From Rubritepida sp. (lineage in GTDB: Bacteria > Pseudomonadota > Alphaproteobacteria > Acetobacterales > Acetobacteraceae), in contig SKWC01000031.1 in NCBI GenBank assembly GCA_007129145.1, forward strand, positions 1 to 14,827: a stretch of 14,827 nt of DNA, in the 5' to 3' direction. A program made the translations under genes and the position numbers. Positions 1-6,823 of this stretch are shown in pieces (positions within the stretch are counted from its first letter, which is position 1; every line of letters starts with the position of its first letter). The notes under the pieces are model-generated. The model saw only the letters and a list, made by a program, of their open reading frames with translations, ran no database searches and was not told the origin of the DNA.

Positions 1-1327
1 CGTCGGACCGCGCCAGCGCGCCGCGGCCCAGGATGACCATCGGCCGCTCGGCCCCGGCCAGGAATTCGGCGGCGGCGGCGATGTCCTGCGGGCCCTGGCC
101 CAGCGTCGTGGTCGGATAGGTGAGGTCGGCGGCGGGGCCGATGACGCCCACGCGGAAGCCGCCCGCGGACCAGCGCCGGCGCAGCCGCGCGTTCAGCACC
201 GGCGCCTCGATGCGCGGGTTGGCGCCGATGATCACCGCGCGGTCGGCCCGGTCGATGCCGGCGATGCCGGTGTTGAACAGGTGGAAATCCGGCCGCGATC
301 CGTCCAGCGCCGCGCCGTCCTGCCGGCAGTCGAGGCTTTCGCTGCCCAGCCCCTGCATCAGCAGCTTCAGCGCGAAGATCGCCTCGGCATCCATGGTGTC
401 GCCCACCACGGCGCCGACGCGGCGGCCCGACAGGCCGCGCGCCAGGGCGCGGAAGGCCTCGGGCCAGGTGGCGGGGCGCAGCCGCCCCTCCTCGCGCAGC
501 CAGGGCCGGTCCAGACGCTTGCGCTTCAGCCCGTCGAAGGAGAAGCGGCCGCGGTCGCCCAGCCATTCCTCGTTCACCGCGTCATTCTCGCGCGGGACGA
601 TGCGCAGCACCTCGCCGCCGCGCGCATCCAGGCGGATCGCCGCACCCACCGCGTCCAGCACGTCCACGCTGTCGGTCTTGGACAGCTCCCACGGGCGCGA
701 GACGAAGGCGTAGGGGCGGCTGGTCAGCGCGCCCACCGGGCAGATGTCGATCAGGTTGCCGGAGAGTTCGCTGGTCAGCGCCTGCTCGACATAGGTACCG
801 ATCTCCATGCTCTCGCCGCGGCCGGTGGCGCCCATCTCGGGCACGCCCGCAACCTCGGCGGCGAAGCGCACGCAGCGGGTGCAGTGGATGCAGCGGTTCA
901 TCACCGTCTTGATCAGCGGGCCGACATACTTGTCCTTCACCGCGCGCTTCTGCTCGTCATAGCGCGACAGGCCGCGGCCATAGGCCATGGCCTGGTCCTG
1001 CAGGTCGCACTCGCCGCCCTGGTCGCAGATCGGGCAGTCGAGCGGGTGGTTGATCAGCAGGAATTCCATCACGCCGCGCCGCGCGTTGCGCACCATGGGC
1101 GTGTCGGTGAAGACGCGCATGCCGTCCATCACCGGGAAGGCGCAGGAGGCGACGGGCTTGGGCGCCTTCTCGACCTCGACGAGGCACATGCGGCAATTGC
1201 CCGCCACCGACAGGCGCTCATGGTAGCAGAAGCGCGGGATCTCCTTGCCCGCGGCCTCGCAGGCCTGCAGCACCGAGGCGCCGTTGGGCACCTCCACCTC
1301 GATCCCGTCGATCGTGACCTTGGCCAT
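1..1327 (-). CDS. nuoG: NADH-quinone oxidoreductase subunit G (N-terminal 442 codons, runs off the left edge)
   Basis: Large iron-sulphur subunit of the complex I peripheral arm, which carries electrons from NuoF/NuoE towards NuoB in the cytoplasm-facing arm. The reading frame is open from the ATG to the window edge, giving about the first two-thirds of a protein that is usually near 690 residues in alphaproteobacteria. A ferredoxin-type [2Fe-2S] domain shows Cys34, Cys45, Cys48 and Cys62 (cluster N1b). The His-ligated cluster N5 has the pattern H94-x3-C98-x2-C101-x5-C107. Cluster N4 has C146, C149, C152 and C196 (in CPVG). The rest is the start of the molybdopterin-oxidoreductase-like domain, which holds no cofactor in complex I. 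No CxxCxxxC set for the extra cluster N7 is seen after residue 200, as in mitochondrial-type enzymes. The ATG lies 6 bp after the nuoF stop, with GGAG 9 nt upstream inside the nuoF end. Identity is secure; the C-terminus is not visible. Confidence 0.97.
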   Translation of the reverse strand, partial: MAKVTIDGIEVEVPNGASVLQACEAAGKEIPRFCYHERLSVAGNCRMCLVEVEKAPKPVASCAFPVMDGMRVFTDTPMVRNARRGVMEFLLINHPLDCPICDQGGECDLQDQAMAYGRGLSRYDEQKRAVKDKYVGPLIKTVMNRCIHCTRCVRFAAEVAGVPEMGATGRGESMEIGTYVEQALTSELSGNLIDICPVGALTSRPYAFVSRPWELSKTDSVDVLDAVGAAIRLDARGGEVLRIVPRENDAVNEEWLGDRGRFSFDGLKRKRLDRPWLREEGRLRPATWPEAFRALARGLSGRRVGAVVGDTMDAEAIFALKLLMQGLGSESLDCRQDGAALDGSRPDFHLFNTGIAGIDRADRAVIIGANPRIEAPVLNARLRRRWSAGGFRVGVIGPAADLTYPTTTLGQGPQDIAAAAEFLAGAERPMVILGRGALARSD

Positions 1328-1333
1328 GGCGCG

Positions 1334-2629
1334 CTACTCCGCCGCCAGGGGCATGGCCTGCCCCTTCCGTTCCAGGATGCGGCGTTCCATCTCGGGGCGG
1401 AAATGCCGGATCAGCCCCTGGATGGGCCAGGCGGCCGCGTCGCCCAGCGCGCAGATGGTGTGGCCCTCGACCTGGCGGGTCACCTGCTCCAGCACGTCGA
1501 TCTCCTCGATCTCGGCCTCGCCGCGCACCATCCGGTCCATCACGCGCTTCATCCAGCCCGTGCCCTCACGGCAGGGGGTGCACTGGCCGCAGCTCTCATG
1601 CTTGTAGAAATGCGCGAGCCGCGCGATGGCGCGCACCACATCGGTGGATTTGTCCATCACGATCACGCCCGCCGTGCCCAGGCCCGAGCGGTGTTCGCGC
1701 AGCGCGTCGAAATCCATCAGCACGTCGTCGCAGATGCGCTTGGGCAGCAGCGGCACCGACGAACCGCCCGGGATCACCGCCAGCAAATTGTCGCAGCCGC
1801 CGCGCACGCCGCCCGCGTAGCGCTCGATCAGCTCGCGCAGCGGGATGCTCATCTCGGCTTCGACGTTGCAGGGCTTGTTCACATGGCCCGAGATGCAGAA
1901 CACCTTGGTGCCCGCGTTGCGCTCCCGCCCGAAGCCGGTGAACCAGGAGGCGCCGCGCCGCAGGATGGTCGGCACCACCGCGATGGTCTCGACATTGTTC
2001 ACCGTGGTCGGGCAGCCATACAGCCCCACCGCCGCCGGGAAGGGCGGCTTCAGGCGCGGCATGCCCTTCTTGCCCTCCAGGCTCTCGATCAGCGCGGTTT
2101 CCTCGCCGCAGATATAGGCGCCGGCGCCGCGGTGGACGTAGAGGTCGAAGTCATAGCCGCTGCCGCAGGCGTTCTTGCCCAGCAGCCCGGCCTCATAGGC
2201 CTCGGCGACGGCGGCCTCGAGCACCACGCTTTCGTTGTAGTATTCGCCGCGGATGTAGATGTAGCCGGCGCAGGCGCCCATGGCGAAGCCCGCGACCAGG
2301 CAGCCCTCGATCAGCTTGTGCGGATCATGGCGGATGATGTCGCGGTCCTTGCAGGTGCCGGGCTCACTCTCATCGGCGTTGACCACCAGGTAGGATGGGC
2401 GGCCGTCGCTCTGCTTGGGCATGAAGGACCACTTCATGCCGGTGGGGAAGCCCGCGCCGCCGCGGCCGCGCAGGCCCGAGGCCTTCACATCCTCGATCAG
2501 CGCATCACGGCCGCGCGCCAGCATCTCCCTGGTGCCGTCCCAGTCGCCGCGGCGGCGCGCCGCCTCCAGGTTCCAGGGCTGGGTGCCGTAGAGGTTGGTG
2601 AAGATGCGGTCCTTGTCGGAAAGCGCCAT
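1334..2629 (-). CDS. nuoF: NADH-quinone oxidoreductase subunit F (NADH/FMN-binding)
   Basis: Entry point of complex I: it oxidises NADH, passes hydride to FMN and then electrons to the [4Fe-4S] cluster N3. The 431-residue length is normal for the family. Visible motifs are the glycine-rich GRGGAGFPTG at 55-64 (nucleotide/FMN site), NADESEPGTCKDR at 84-96, and a CGEET...GKKGMPR segment at 174-192. The C-terminal cluster motif SCGQCTPC has Cys347, Cys350 and Cys353, with Cys393 (HTICALGD) as the fourth ligand. The ATG is 3 bp after the nuoE stop. A GGAGG stretch 8 nt upstream, inside the end of nuoE, is one of the best ribosome-binding sites in the operon. It ends with TAG. Co-transcription with nuoA-E and nuoG is inferred from the tight spacing. 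Confidence 0.98.
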   Translation of the reverse strand: MALSDKDRIFTNLYGTQPWNLEAARRRGDWDGTREMLARGRDALIEDVKASGLRGRGGAGFPTGMKWSFMPKQSDGRPSYLVVNADESEPGTCKDRDIIRHDPHKLIEGCLVAGFAMGACAGYIYIRGEYYNESVVLEAAVAEAYEAGLLGKNACGSGYDFDLYVHRGAGAYICGEETALIESLEGKKGMPRLKPPFPAAVGLYGCPTTVNNVETIAVVPTILRRGASWFTGFGRERNAGTKVFCISGHVNKPCNVEAEMSIPLRELIERYAGGVRGGCDNLLAVIPGGSSVPLLPKRICDDVLMDFDALREHRSGLGTAGVIVMDKSTDVVRAIARLAHFYKHESCGQCTPCREGTGWMKRVMDRMVRGEAEIEEIDVLEQVTRQVEGHTICALGDAAAWPIQGLIRHFRPEMERRILERKGQAMPLAAE

Positions 2630-2632
2630 GGC

Positions 2633-3247
2633 TCAGTCCTCCGCCCCCGTCAGCACGATGGGTCCGCCCTCGGGCGCCGCGGCCTGGCGGCCGATACTGC
2701 TGCCCGGCGCCGGCCTCTCGCCGCGCTTCAGCGTCTCGATCAGCGCGACGGTGCGCTCGTAGTCCAGATCCTCGTAATAATCGTCGTCCACCTGCAGGAT
2801 GGGCGCGTTCACGCAGGCGCCGAGGCATTCCACCTCGGTCAGGGTGAACAGCCCGTCCGCGCTGGTGTCGCCATAGCCCTTAAGCCCGCCCGCATCCTTG
2901 CAGGCGCGCAGCACGTCGTCGCTGCCGCGCAGCATGCAGGGCGTGGTGCCGCAGACCTGCAGGTGGAAGCGGCCGATCGGGCGGGTGTTGAACATCAGGT
3001 AGAAGGTCGCGACCTCATAGACACGCATCGCCGGCATGGACAGGCGCTCGGCGATCACATCCATCGCCACGCGCGGCACCCAGGCGCTGCCCGTCGCGCG
3101 GCCCATCTGGCGCTGCGCCAGATACAGCAGCGGGAGCACGGCGCTGGCCTGCCGCCCCTCGGGGTAGCGCGCCAGGATGCCGGGGATACGCCCCTCGCTC
3201 TCGGCGTCGAAGGCGAAGCTGTCGGGTTCGGTGTGGGGCTGGCTCAC
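2633..3247 (-). CDS. nuoE: NADH-quinone oxidoreductase subunit E ([2Fe-2S] N1a, 24 kDa type)
   Basis: Thioredoxin-like [2Fe-2S] subunit that sits beside NuoF in the NADH dehydrogenase module and holds cluster N1a. The protein is 204 residues if it starts at the GTG that overlaps the nuoD stop (GTGA, 4 bp). The four ligands are Cys99 and Cys104 (VCGTTPC) and Cys141 and Cys145 (ECLGAC), the standard spacing. The frame stays open far upstream, up to 3598, but that part is an out-of-frame reading of nuoD, so I place the start at 3247. GGGGAG lies 8 nt before this GTG, which supports it. The last 30 residues (RPAPGSS...LTGAED) form a low-complexity tail beyond the folded domain. Identity is certain and the start is likely. 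Confidence 0.95.
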   Translation of the reverse strand: MSQPHTEPDSFAFDAESEGRIPGILARYPEGRQASAVLPLLYLAQRQMGRATGSAWVPRVAMDVIAERLSMPAMRVYEVATFYLMFNTRPIGRFHLQVCGTTPCMLRGSDDVLRACKDAGGLKGYGDTSADGLFTLTEVECLGACVNAPILQVDDDYYEDLDYERTVALIETLKRGERPAPGSSIGRQAAAPEGGPIVLTGAED

Positions 3248-4461
3248 CGGTCGATCTCCCCGAAGACGATGTCCAGGCTGCCGATGATGGCCACCGCATC
3301 GGCCAGCATGTGGCCCTTGCTCAGCGCCTCCATGGCCTGCAGATGCGCATAGCCGGGTGCGCGGATCTTGCAGCGGTAGGGGCGGTTGGTGCCATCCGCC
3401 ACCAGATACACGCCGAACTCGCCCTTCGGCGCCTCGACCACCGTGTAGGTCGCGCCCTCGGGCACGTGGTAGCCCTCGGTGTAGAGCTTGAAGTGGTGGA
3501 TGAGCGCCTCCATCGAGCGCTTCATCTCGCCGCGGGTGGGCGGCGTGATCTTGTGGTCCGGCAGCTTGATGGGCCCGGGCTTCATCTGCGCCAGGCACTG
3601 CTGGATGATGCGCAGCGACTGCCGCATCTCCTGCATGCGGACCAGGTAGCGGTCGTAGCAGTCGCCATGGCGGCCGACCGGCACGTCGAATTCCATCCGG
3701 TCATAGACGTCATAGGGCTGCGACTTGCGCAGGTCCCACGGCACGCCGGAGGCGCGCAGGCATGGGCCGGAGAAGCCCCAGGCGATGGCCTGCTCGGCCG
3801 TCATCACGCCGATGTCCACGGTGCGCTGCTTGAAGATCCGGTTCTCGGTCAGCAGCCCCTCCAGATCCGCCAGGAAGGCGGGGAAGGCATTGATCCAGGC
3901 CTCGATCTTGGCGGGAAGCTGCGCCGGGATGTCCTTGGCCACCCCGCCGGGGCGGAAATAGTTGGCGTGGTAGTGGCTGCCCGAGGTCATCTCATACATC
4001 TCGAGCAGGTGCTCGCGCTGCTCGAAGCCCCACAGCGCGGGGGTGATGGCGCCGCAATCGAGCGCGTAGGTCGTCACGTTCAGCAGGTGGTTCAGCACGC
4101 GGGTGATCTCGCTGAACATCACCCGGATGTATTGCGCGCGCTCGGGGATGTCGTCCTGGATGCCCAGCAGCCGTTCGGTGGCCAGCGCGAAGGCGTGCTC
4201 CATGCACATCGGGCTGACGTAGTCGAGGCGGTCGAAATAGGGCAGCGCCTGGATGTAGGTCTTGTGCTCGATCAGCTTCTCGGTGCCGCGGTGCAGCAGG
4301 CCGATATGCGGGTCGGCTCGCTCGACGACCTCGCCCTTCATTTCCAGGATCAGGCGCAGCACGCCATGCGCGGCGGGGTGCTGCGGGCCGAAGTTGATGG
4401 TGTGGCTGTCCACCTCCACCGTGGTGGTGGCGGCGGCCTCCGGCGATGCGCTGGCGCTCAT
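3244..4461 (-). CDS. nuoD: NADH-quinone oxidoreductase subunit D (49 kDa type)
   Basis: Subunit related to the large subunit of NiFe hydrogenases. Together with NuoB it forms the quinone-reduction site at the foot of the peripheral arm. It is a stand-alone NuoD of 405 residues, not the NuoCD fusion of enterobacteria. The quinone-pocket motif GPQHPAAHG is at 25-33. His32 and Tyr81 (FDRLDY) have the same 49-residue spacing as the known quinone-contacting His/Tyr pair of the Thermus subunit. The C-terminus EAPKGEFGVYLVADG...GSLDIVFGEIDR is typical of the family. The ATG overlaps the nuoC stop (ATGA, 4 bp), and the TGA stop overlaps the nuoE GTG. The ribosome-binding site is weak (GGAAG about 12 nt away), so re-initiation from nuoC is the likely translation route. 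The frame extends upstream to 4782 but overlaps nuoC there, so that part is not used. Confidence 0.97.
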   Translation of the reverse strand: MSASASPEAAATTTVEVDSHTINFGPQHPAAHGVLRLILEMKGEVVERADPHIGLLHRGTEKLIEHKTYIQALPYFDRLDYVSPMCMEHAFALATERLLGIQDDIPERAQYIRVMFSEITRVLNHLLNVTTYALDCGAITPALWGFEQREHLLEMYEMTSGSHYHANYFRPGGVAKDIPAQLPAKIEAWINAFPAFLADLEGLLTENRIFKQRTVDIGVMTAEQAIAWGFSGPCLRASGVPWDLRKSQPYDVYDRMEFDVPVGRHGDCYDRYLVRMQEMRQSLRIIQQCLAQMKPGPIKLPDHKITPPTRGEMKRSMEALIHHFKLYTEGYHVPEGATYTVVEAPKGEFGVYLVADGTNRPYRCKIRAPGYAHLQAMEALSKGHMLADAVAIIGSLDIVFGEIDR

Positions 4462-5096
4462 GGCTTGGGGGCTTCCGGCTTGGGCGCTTCCACCCGGTTC
4501 AGATGCACCTTCTCGTCGCCCGGCAGGGTGGTCATGGCCTCCCAGGGGCTGAGGAAGTCGAAGCTGCGGAAATCCTGGGTCAGCTTCACCGGCTCCTGGA
4601 TCACGCGCCCGGCCTCGGCGTCGTAGCGCAGCTCCACGAAGCCGGTCAGCGGGAAGTCCTTGCGCAGCGGATGGCCCTCGAAGCCGTAGTCCGTCAGGAG
4701 GCGGCGCAGGTCGGTCAGGCCGGCGAAGACCACGCCGTACATGTCCCAGCACTCGCGCTCGAACCAGGTGGCGCTGGGCCACAGCGCCGAGACGCTGGGG
4801 ACCGGGTTCACCTCATCGGCCGGCACCACCACGCGCAGCCGCGCGTTCCGGGTCAGCGAGAGCAGGTTGTACACCACCTCGAAGCGCTCGGGCCGGCCGG
4901 GCCAGTCCACGCCGCAGATGTCCATGCATTGCGCGAAATCGAGGGACGGGGTGTCGCGCAGCAGCAGCATCAGCGGCAGCAGCGCCTCGCGCGTGGTGTG
5001 GGCCACCAGCTCCTGCCCCGCCCGGTCGCGCGAGAAGCACAGCGGCAGGCGCCCGGCCACCACGGCCTGGATATCGGCTTCCAGCGCGTCAACCAC
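4458..5096 (-). CDS. nuoC: NADH-quinone oxidoreductase subunit C (30 kDa type)
   Basis: Structural subunit of the connecting module of complex I, contacting NuoB and NuoD; it carries no cofactor. The family signature is clear: ERECWDMYG at 113-121, followed by the conserved region ending in GHPLRKDFPLTG near 151. With the GTG start used here the protein is 212 residues, the usual size for separate NuoC proteins, and it overlaps nuoB by 8 bp. An in-frame ATG at 5147 would add 17 residues (MASCSCRRRS...). Those lie entirely inside nuoB and look like a shifted reading of it, so I prefer 5096, but the start is not certain. The C-terminus carries a duplicated EAPKP tail, encoded right at the overlap with nuoD. 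Confidence 0.92.
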   Translation of the reverse strand: MVDALEADIQAVVAGRLPLCFSRDRAGQELVAHTTREALLPLMLLLRDTPSLDFAQCMDICGVDWPGRPERFEVVYNLLSLTRNARLRVVVPADEVNPVPSVSALWPSATWFERECWDMYGVVFAGLTDLRRLLTDYGFEGHPLRKDFPLTGFVELRYDAEAGRVIQEPVKLTQDFRSFDFLSPWEAMTTLPGDEKVHLNRVEAPKPEAPKP

Positions 5097-5634
5097 GGAG
5101 GATGGTCCCGGTCCGGCGGATCTTCTTCTGCAGCTGCATGATGCCATAGACCAGCGCCTCGGCGGTCGGCGGGCAGCCGGGGACGTAGATGTCTACCGGC
5201 ACGATCCGGTCGCAGCCGCGCACCACGCTGTAGCTGTAGTGGTAGTAGCCGCCGCCATTGGCGCAGCTGCCCATGGAGATCACCCAGCGCGGCTCGCTCA
5301 TCTGGTCGTAGACCTTGCGCAGCGGCAGGGCCATCTTGTTGGTCAGCGTGCCGGCCACGATCATCACATCGGACTGCCGGGGCGAGCCACGCGGGATGAT
5401 GCCGAAGCGGTCGAGGTCGTAGCGCGCCATATAGGCATGGATCATCGGCACGGCGCAGCACGCGAGGCCGAAGGTCATCGGCCAGAGGCTGCCGGTGCGG
5501 GCCCAGTTCACCACCTTGTCGAGGTTGGCGACGATGAAGCCCTTTTCCTCGATCTCGCCGGTGACGGCCTTCACCACCGCATCCTGCTGCGGCCCCGGGG
5601 GCATTCCCTGACGGTTCCAGGCGATCTCGTTCAC
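5089..5634 (-). CDS. nuoB: NADH-quinone oxidoreductase subunit B (cluster N2)
   Basis: PSST-type subunit that holds [4Fe-4S] cluster N2, the last electron carrier before quinone, next to NuoD. Using the GTG at 5634 the protein has 181 residues. The N2 ligands are the adjacent pair Cys59-Cys60 (FGLACCAVPM), Cys124 (GSCANGGG) and Cys154 (VPGCPP), all present. Three in-frame GTG codons are possible starts: 5670, 5643 (GTGA overlap with the nuoA stop) and 5634. The last is preceded by GGGAG with an 8-nt spacer, the best site, so I chose it. The alternative at 5643 adds only three residues. Family identity is certain. Confidence 0.95.
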   Translation of the reverse strand: MNEIAWNRQGMPPGPQQDAVVKAVTGEIEEKGFIVANLDKVVNWARTGSLWPMTFGLACCAVPMIHAYMARYDLDRFGIIPRGSPRQSDVMIVAGTLTNKMALPLRKVYDQMSEPRWVISMGSCANGGGYYHYSYSVVRGCDRIVPVDIYVPGCPPTAEALVYGIMQLQKKIRRTGTILRG

Positions 5635-5639
5635 GGCGC

Positions 5640-6008
5640 TCACTCCCAGTCCAGGGCGCCCTTGCGCCACTCATAGATGAAGCCGACCGTGAGCACGCCC
5701 AGGAAGCCCATCATGGACCAGAAGCCGAGCCAGCCGATCTCGCCCAGCGCCACCGCCCAGGGAAAGAGGAAGGCCACCTCCAGGTCGAAGATGATGAACA
5801 GGATGGCGACCAGGTAGAAGCGCACGTCGAAGCGCCGCCGCGTGTCGTCGAAGGGGGCGAAGCCGCATTCATAGGCCGACAGCTTCTCGGCATCCGGTTT
5901 CTGCCGCGCGAGCAGCAGGCTGCCGCCGACCATGGCCAGCGCGATGGCGCCCGCGATGCCGAGGAACACCAGGATCGGGAAGTACTGCGCGAGCAGGGGC
6001 TGGGTCAT
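5640..6008 (-). CDS. nuoA: NADH-quinone oxidoreductase subunit A (membrane subunit)
   Basis: Small membrane subunit at the junction of the two arms of complex I and first gene of the nuo operon. It has 122 residues and three predicted transmembrane helices at about 10-33, 63-84 and 90-112. The loop between helices 1 and 2 carries the family motif YECGFAPFDDTRRRFDVRFY (45-64). Helix 2 holds the conserved acidic pair Asp75 and Glu77 (FDLEVAF) thought to act near the quinone/proton-coupling region. The ATG at 6008 is preceded by AAGG with a 6-nt spacer. The 231-bp leader upstream, back to tRNA-Asp, contains two GC-rich inverted repeats and probably the operon promoter. Confidence 0.97.
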   Translation of the reverse strand: MTQPLLAQYFPILVFLGIAGAIALAMVGGSLLLARQKPDAEKLSAYECGFAPFDDTRRRFDVRFYLVAILFIIFDLEVAFLFPWAVALGEIGWLGFWSMMGFLGVLTVGFIYEWRKGALDWE

Positions 6009-6039
6009 GTCCGGCCTTGCTTTCCACTCTGCCTCAACG

Positions 6040-6057
6040 GGGGCGCGGATGCGCCCC
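6040..6057 (-). promoter_or_regulatory. GC-rich stem-loop in the nuoA leader
   Basis: A perfect inverted repeat with 7-bp arms (GGGGCGC / GCGCCCC) and a 4-nt loop lies about 31 nt upstream of the nuoA ATG. There is no T-tract after it on the minus strand, so a simple intrinsic terminator is unlikely. It may affect mRNA stability or translation of nuoA; the role is inferred only from position. Confidence 0.4.
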
Positions 6058-6066
6058 TTGGGTCAG

Positions 6067-6106
6067 GCGCCGCTTGCCGCCGCTGCCTGCCGCGGCGCAC
6101 CATATA
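6067..6106 (-). promoter_or_regulatory. Possible nuo promoter -10 and adjacent inverted repeat
   Basis: On the minus strand TATATG (6101-6106) resembles a -10 box (4 of 6 matches). No convincing -35 lies 16-18 nt upstream of it. Just downstream is an inverted repeat with 7-bp arms, GCGCCGC at 6067-6073 and GCGGCGC at 6092-6098, which would be in the 5' untranslated leader or at the start site. In this GC-rich sequence the -10 is one of few AT-rich spots in the nuo leader, but the call is weak. Confidence 0.25.
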
Positions 6107-6239
6107 GAGGAGAGGCGTGGGGCGCCATAGCCCCGGGCGCGGCGTTCCGGCGCAGCGCCATGAATTCCGCGCCATACGCCGGGAAGCAAACGTGCGGCGA
6201 CCGCAAGGTCACCACGCGATTCGATTGAAGGGGAAAGGG

Positions 6240-6316
6240 TGGCGCGAGTGACGGGGCTCGAACCCGCGACCTCCGGCGTGACAGGCCGGCGCTCTAACCG
6301 ACTGAGCTACACCCGC
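6240..6316 (-). tRNA. tRNA-Asp (GUC)
   Basis: The minus strand folds as a full cloverleaf of 77 nt including an encoded CCA. It has a 7-bp acceptor stem (GCGGGTG/CACTCGC with one G-U), D-stem GCTC/GAGC, anticodon stem CCGGC/GCCGG with loop CTGTCAC (anticodon GTC), and a T-arm with TTCGAGC. The discriminator is G, as expected for Asp. It is preceded by its own promoter (TTGACA, see 6329-6357) and lies between tRNA-Val and nuoA. No hairpin follows it; the minus strand reads CCCTTTCCCCTTC, so read-through towards nuoA is possible. Confidence 0.97.
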
Positions 6317-6328
6317 GCAGTGCGTGGT

Positions 6329-6357
6329 GATCTAGATGTGGCGCCGTCCCCTGTCAA
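6329..6357 (-). promoter_or_regulatory. Sigma-70-type promoter of tRNA-Asp
   Basis: On the minus strand a perfect -35 TTGACA (6352-6357) is followed by a 17-nt spacer and TAGATC (6329-6334), which keeps T1, A2 and A4 of the -10 consensus. Transcription would begin about 6 nt before the tRNA-Asp 5' end at 6316. This is the best-matching -35 found in the window. Confidence 0.7.
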
Positions 6358-6383
6358 CCGAGGGGGGTGACGCTTGGGGACGG
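6344..6383. repeat. Inverted repeat flanking the tRNA-Asp -35 box
   Basis: Two perfect 8-bp arms, CCGTCCCC at 6344-6351 and GGGGACGG at 6376-6383, are separated by 24 nt. The -35 hexamer of the tRNA-Asp promoter abuts the left arm inside the loop. It could be a protein-binding site or a weak hairpin ending the tRNA-Val transcript. The function is not known. Confidence 0.35.
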
Positions 6384-6393
6384 GCCGTGGACA

Positions 6394-6465
6394 TGGGCGC
6401 TGACGGGGTCGAACCGCCGACATCCTGCGTGTAAGGCAGGCGCTCTACCGCTGAGCTAAGCGCCC
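6394..6465 (-). tRNA. tRNA-Val (UAC)
   Basis: Complete 72-nt cloverleaf on the minus strand: acceptor stem GGGCGCT/AGCGCCC, D-stem GCTC/GAGC with a short 7-nt loop, anticodon stem CCTGC/GCAGG with loop CTTACAC (anticodon TAC), T-arm with TTCGACC, and discriminator A. The next bases are TGT, so CCA is not encoded and must be added by the CCA-adding enzyme, unlike the other two tRNA genes here. It begins only 17 nt after the hupB stop and no promoter fits in between, so it is probably cut from the hupB transcript. Confidence 0.96.
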
Positions 6466-6482
6466 GGAAGCGCCGCGCGGGC

Positions 6483-6761
6483 TCAGTCGTTCAGGGAATC
6501 CTTCAGCCCCTTGCCGGCCTTGAAGCGGACGGTGGTGGAGGCCGGGATCTTGATTTCCTCGCCGGTGCGCGGGTTGCGGCCCTTGCCGGCCTTGCGCTTG
6601 CTGGTGCTGAAGGTGCCGAAGCCGACCAGGCGCACTTCGCCGCCCTTCTTGCCCAGCTCCGCCGCGATGGCGTCGAACACGGCGTCGAGCACGTCCCCGG
6701 CCTTGGCCTTGGACAGCTCACCCGCCTCCGCCACCACGGCCACGAGATCCTGCTTGTTCAT
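6483..6761 (-). CDS. hupB: DNA-binding protein HU
   Basis: Small histone-like nucleoid protein that bends DNA and helps with replication, repair and recombination. It has 92 residues, normal for HU. The N-terminal helical dimerisation part (MNKQDLVAVVAEAGELSKAK) leads to the beta-saddle with GFGTF at 47-51 and the DNA-intercalating arm GRNPRTGEEI at 61-70, including the conserved proline at 64. The frame is open upstream to 6827, but the canonical MNKQDL start at 6761 is clear; a run of six G lies 7 nt before it. A sigma-70-like promoter and a leader hairpin lie upstream. The position after lon is common in proteobacteria. Alphaproteobacteria often have a single HU, which fits, though I cannot see the rest of the genome. 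Confidence 0.97.
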   Translation of the reverse strand: MNKQDLVAVVAEAGELSKAKAGDVLDAVFDAIAAELGKKGGEVRLVGFGTFSTSKRKAGKGRNPRTGEEIKIPASTTVRFKAGKGLKDSLND

Positions 6762-6792
6762 CCTGAAACCCCCCGTTGCGGAAGCGCTCGCC

Positions 6793-6809
6793 GCGGGAAC
6801 GATTCCCGC
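6793..6809 (-). promoter_or_regulatory. Hairpin in the hupB 5' leader
   Basis: Perfect inverted repeat GCGGGAA / TTCCCGC with a 3-nt loop, downstream of the predicted hupB start site and 31 nt before the hupB ATG. It would form at the 5' end of the mRNA and could stabilise the message or respond to a regulator. Function inferred from position only. Confidence 0.4.
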
Positions 6810-6823
6810 CGCATCCATGCATG

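Noticed and set aside
281..3352. A 1023-codon open frame on the plus strand opposite nuoG, nuoF and nuoE
   Set aside because: It is antisense to three certain genes. Its translation is His/Ala/Gln/Arg-rich with no recognisable domain, as expected when G/C-biased codons suppress stops on the other strand.
3310..4626. A 438-codon plus-strand frame opposite nuoD/nuoC, and a similar one at 11578-12978 opposite tig
   Set aside because: Both are codon-bias shadows of well-identified minus-strand genes; no family motif is visible.
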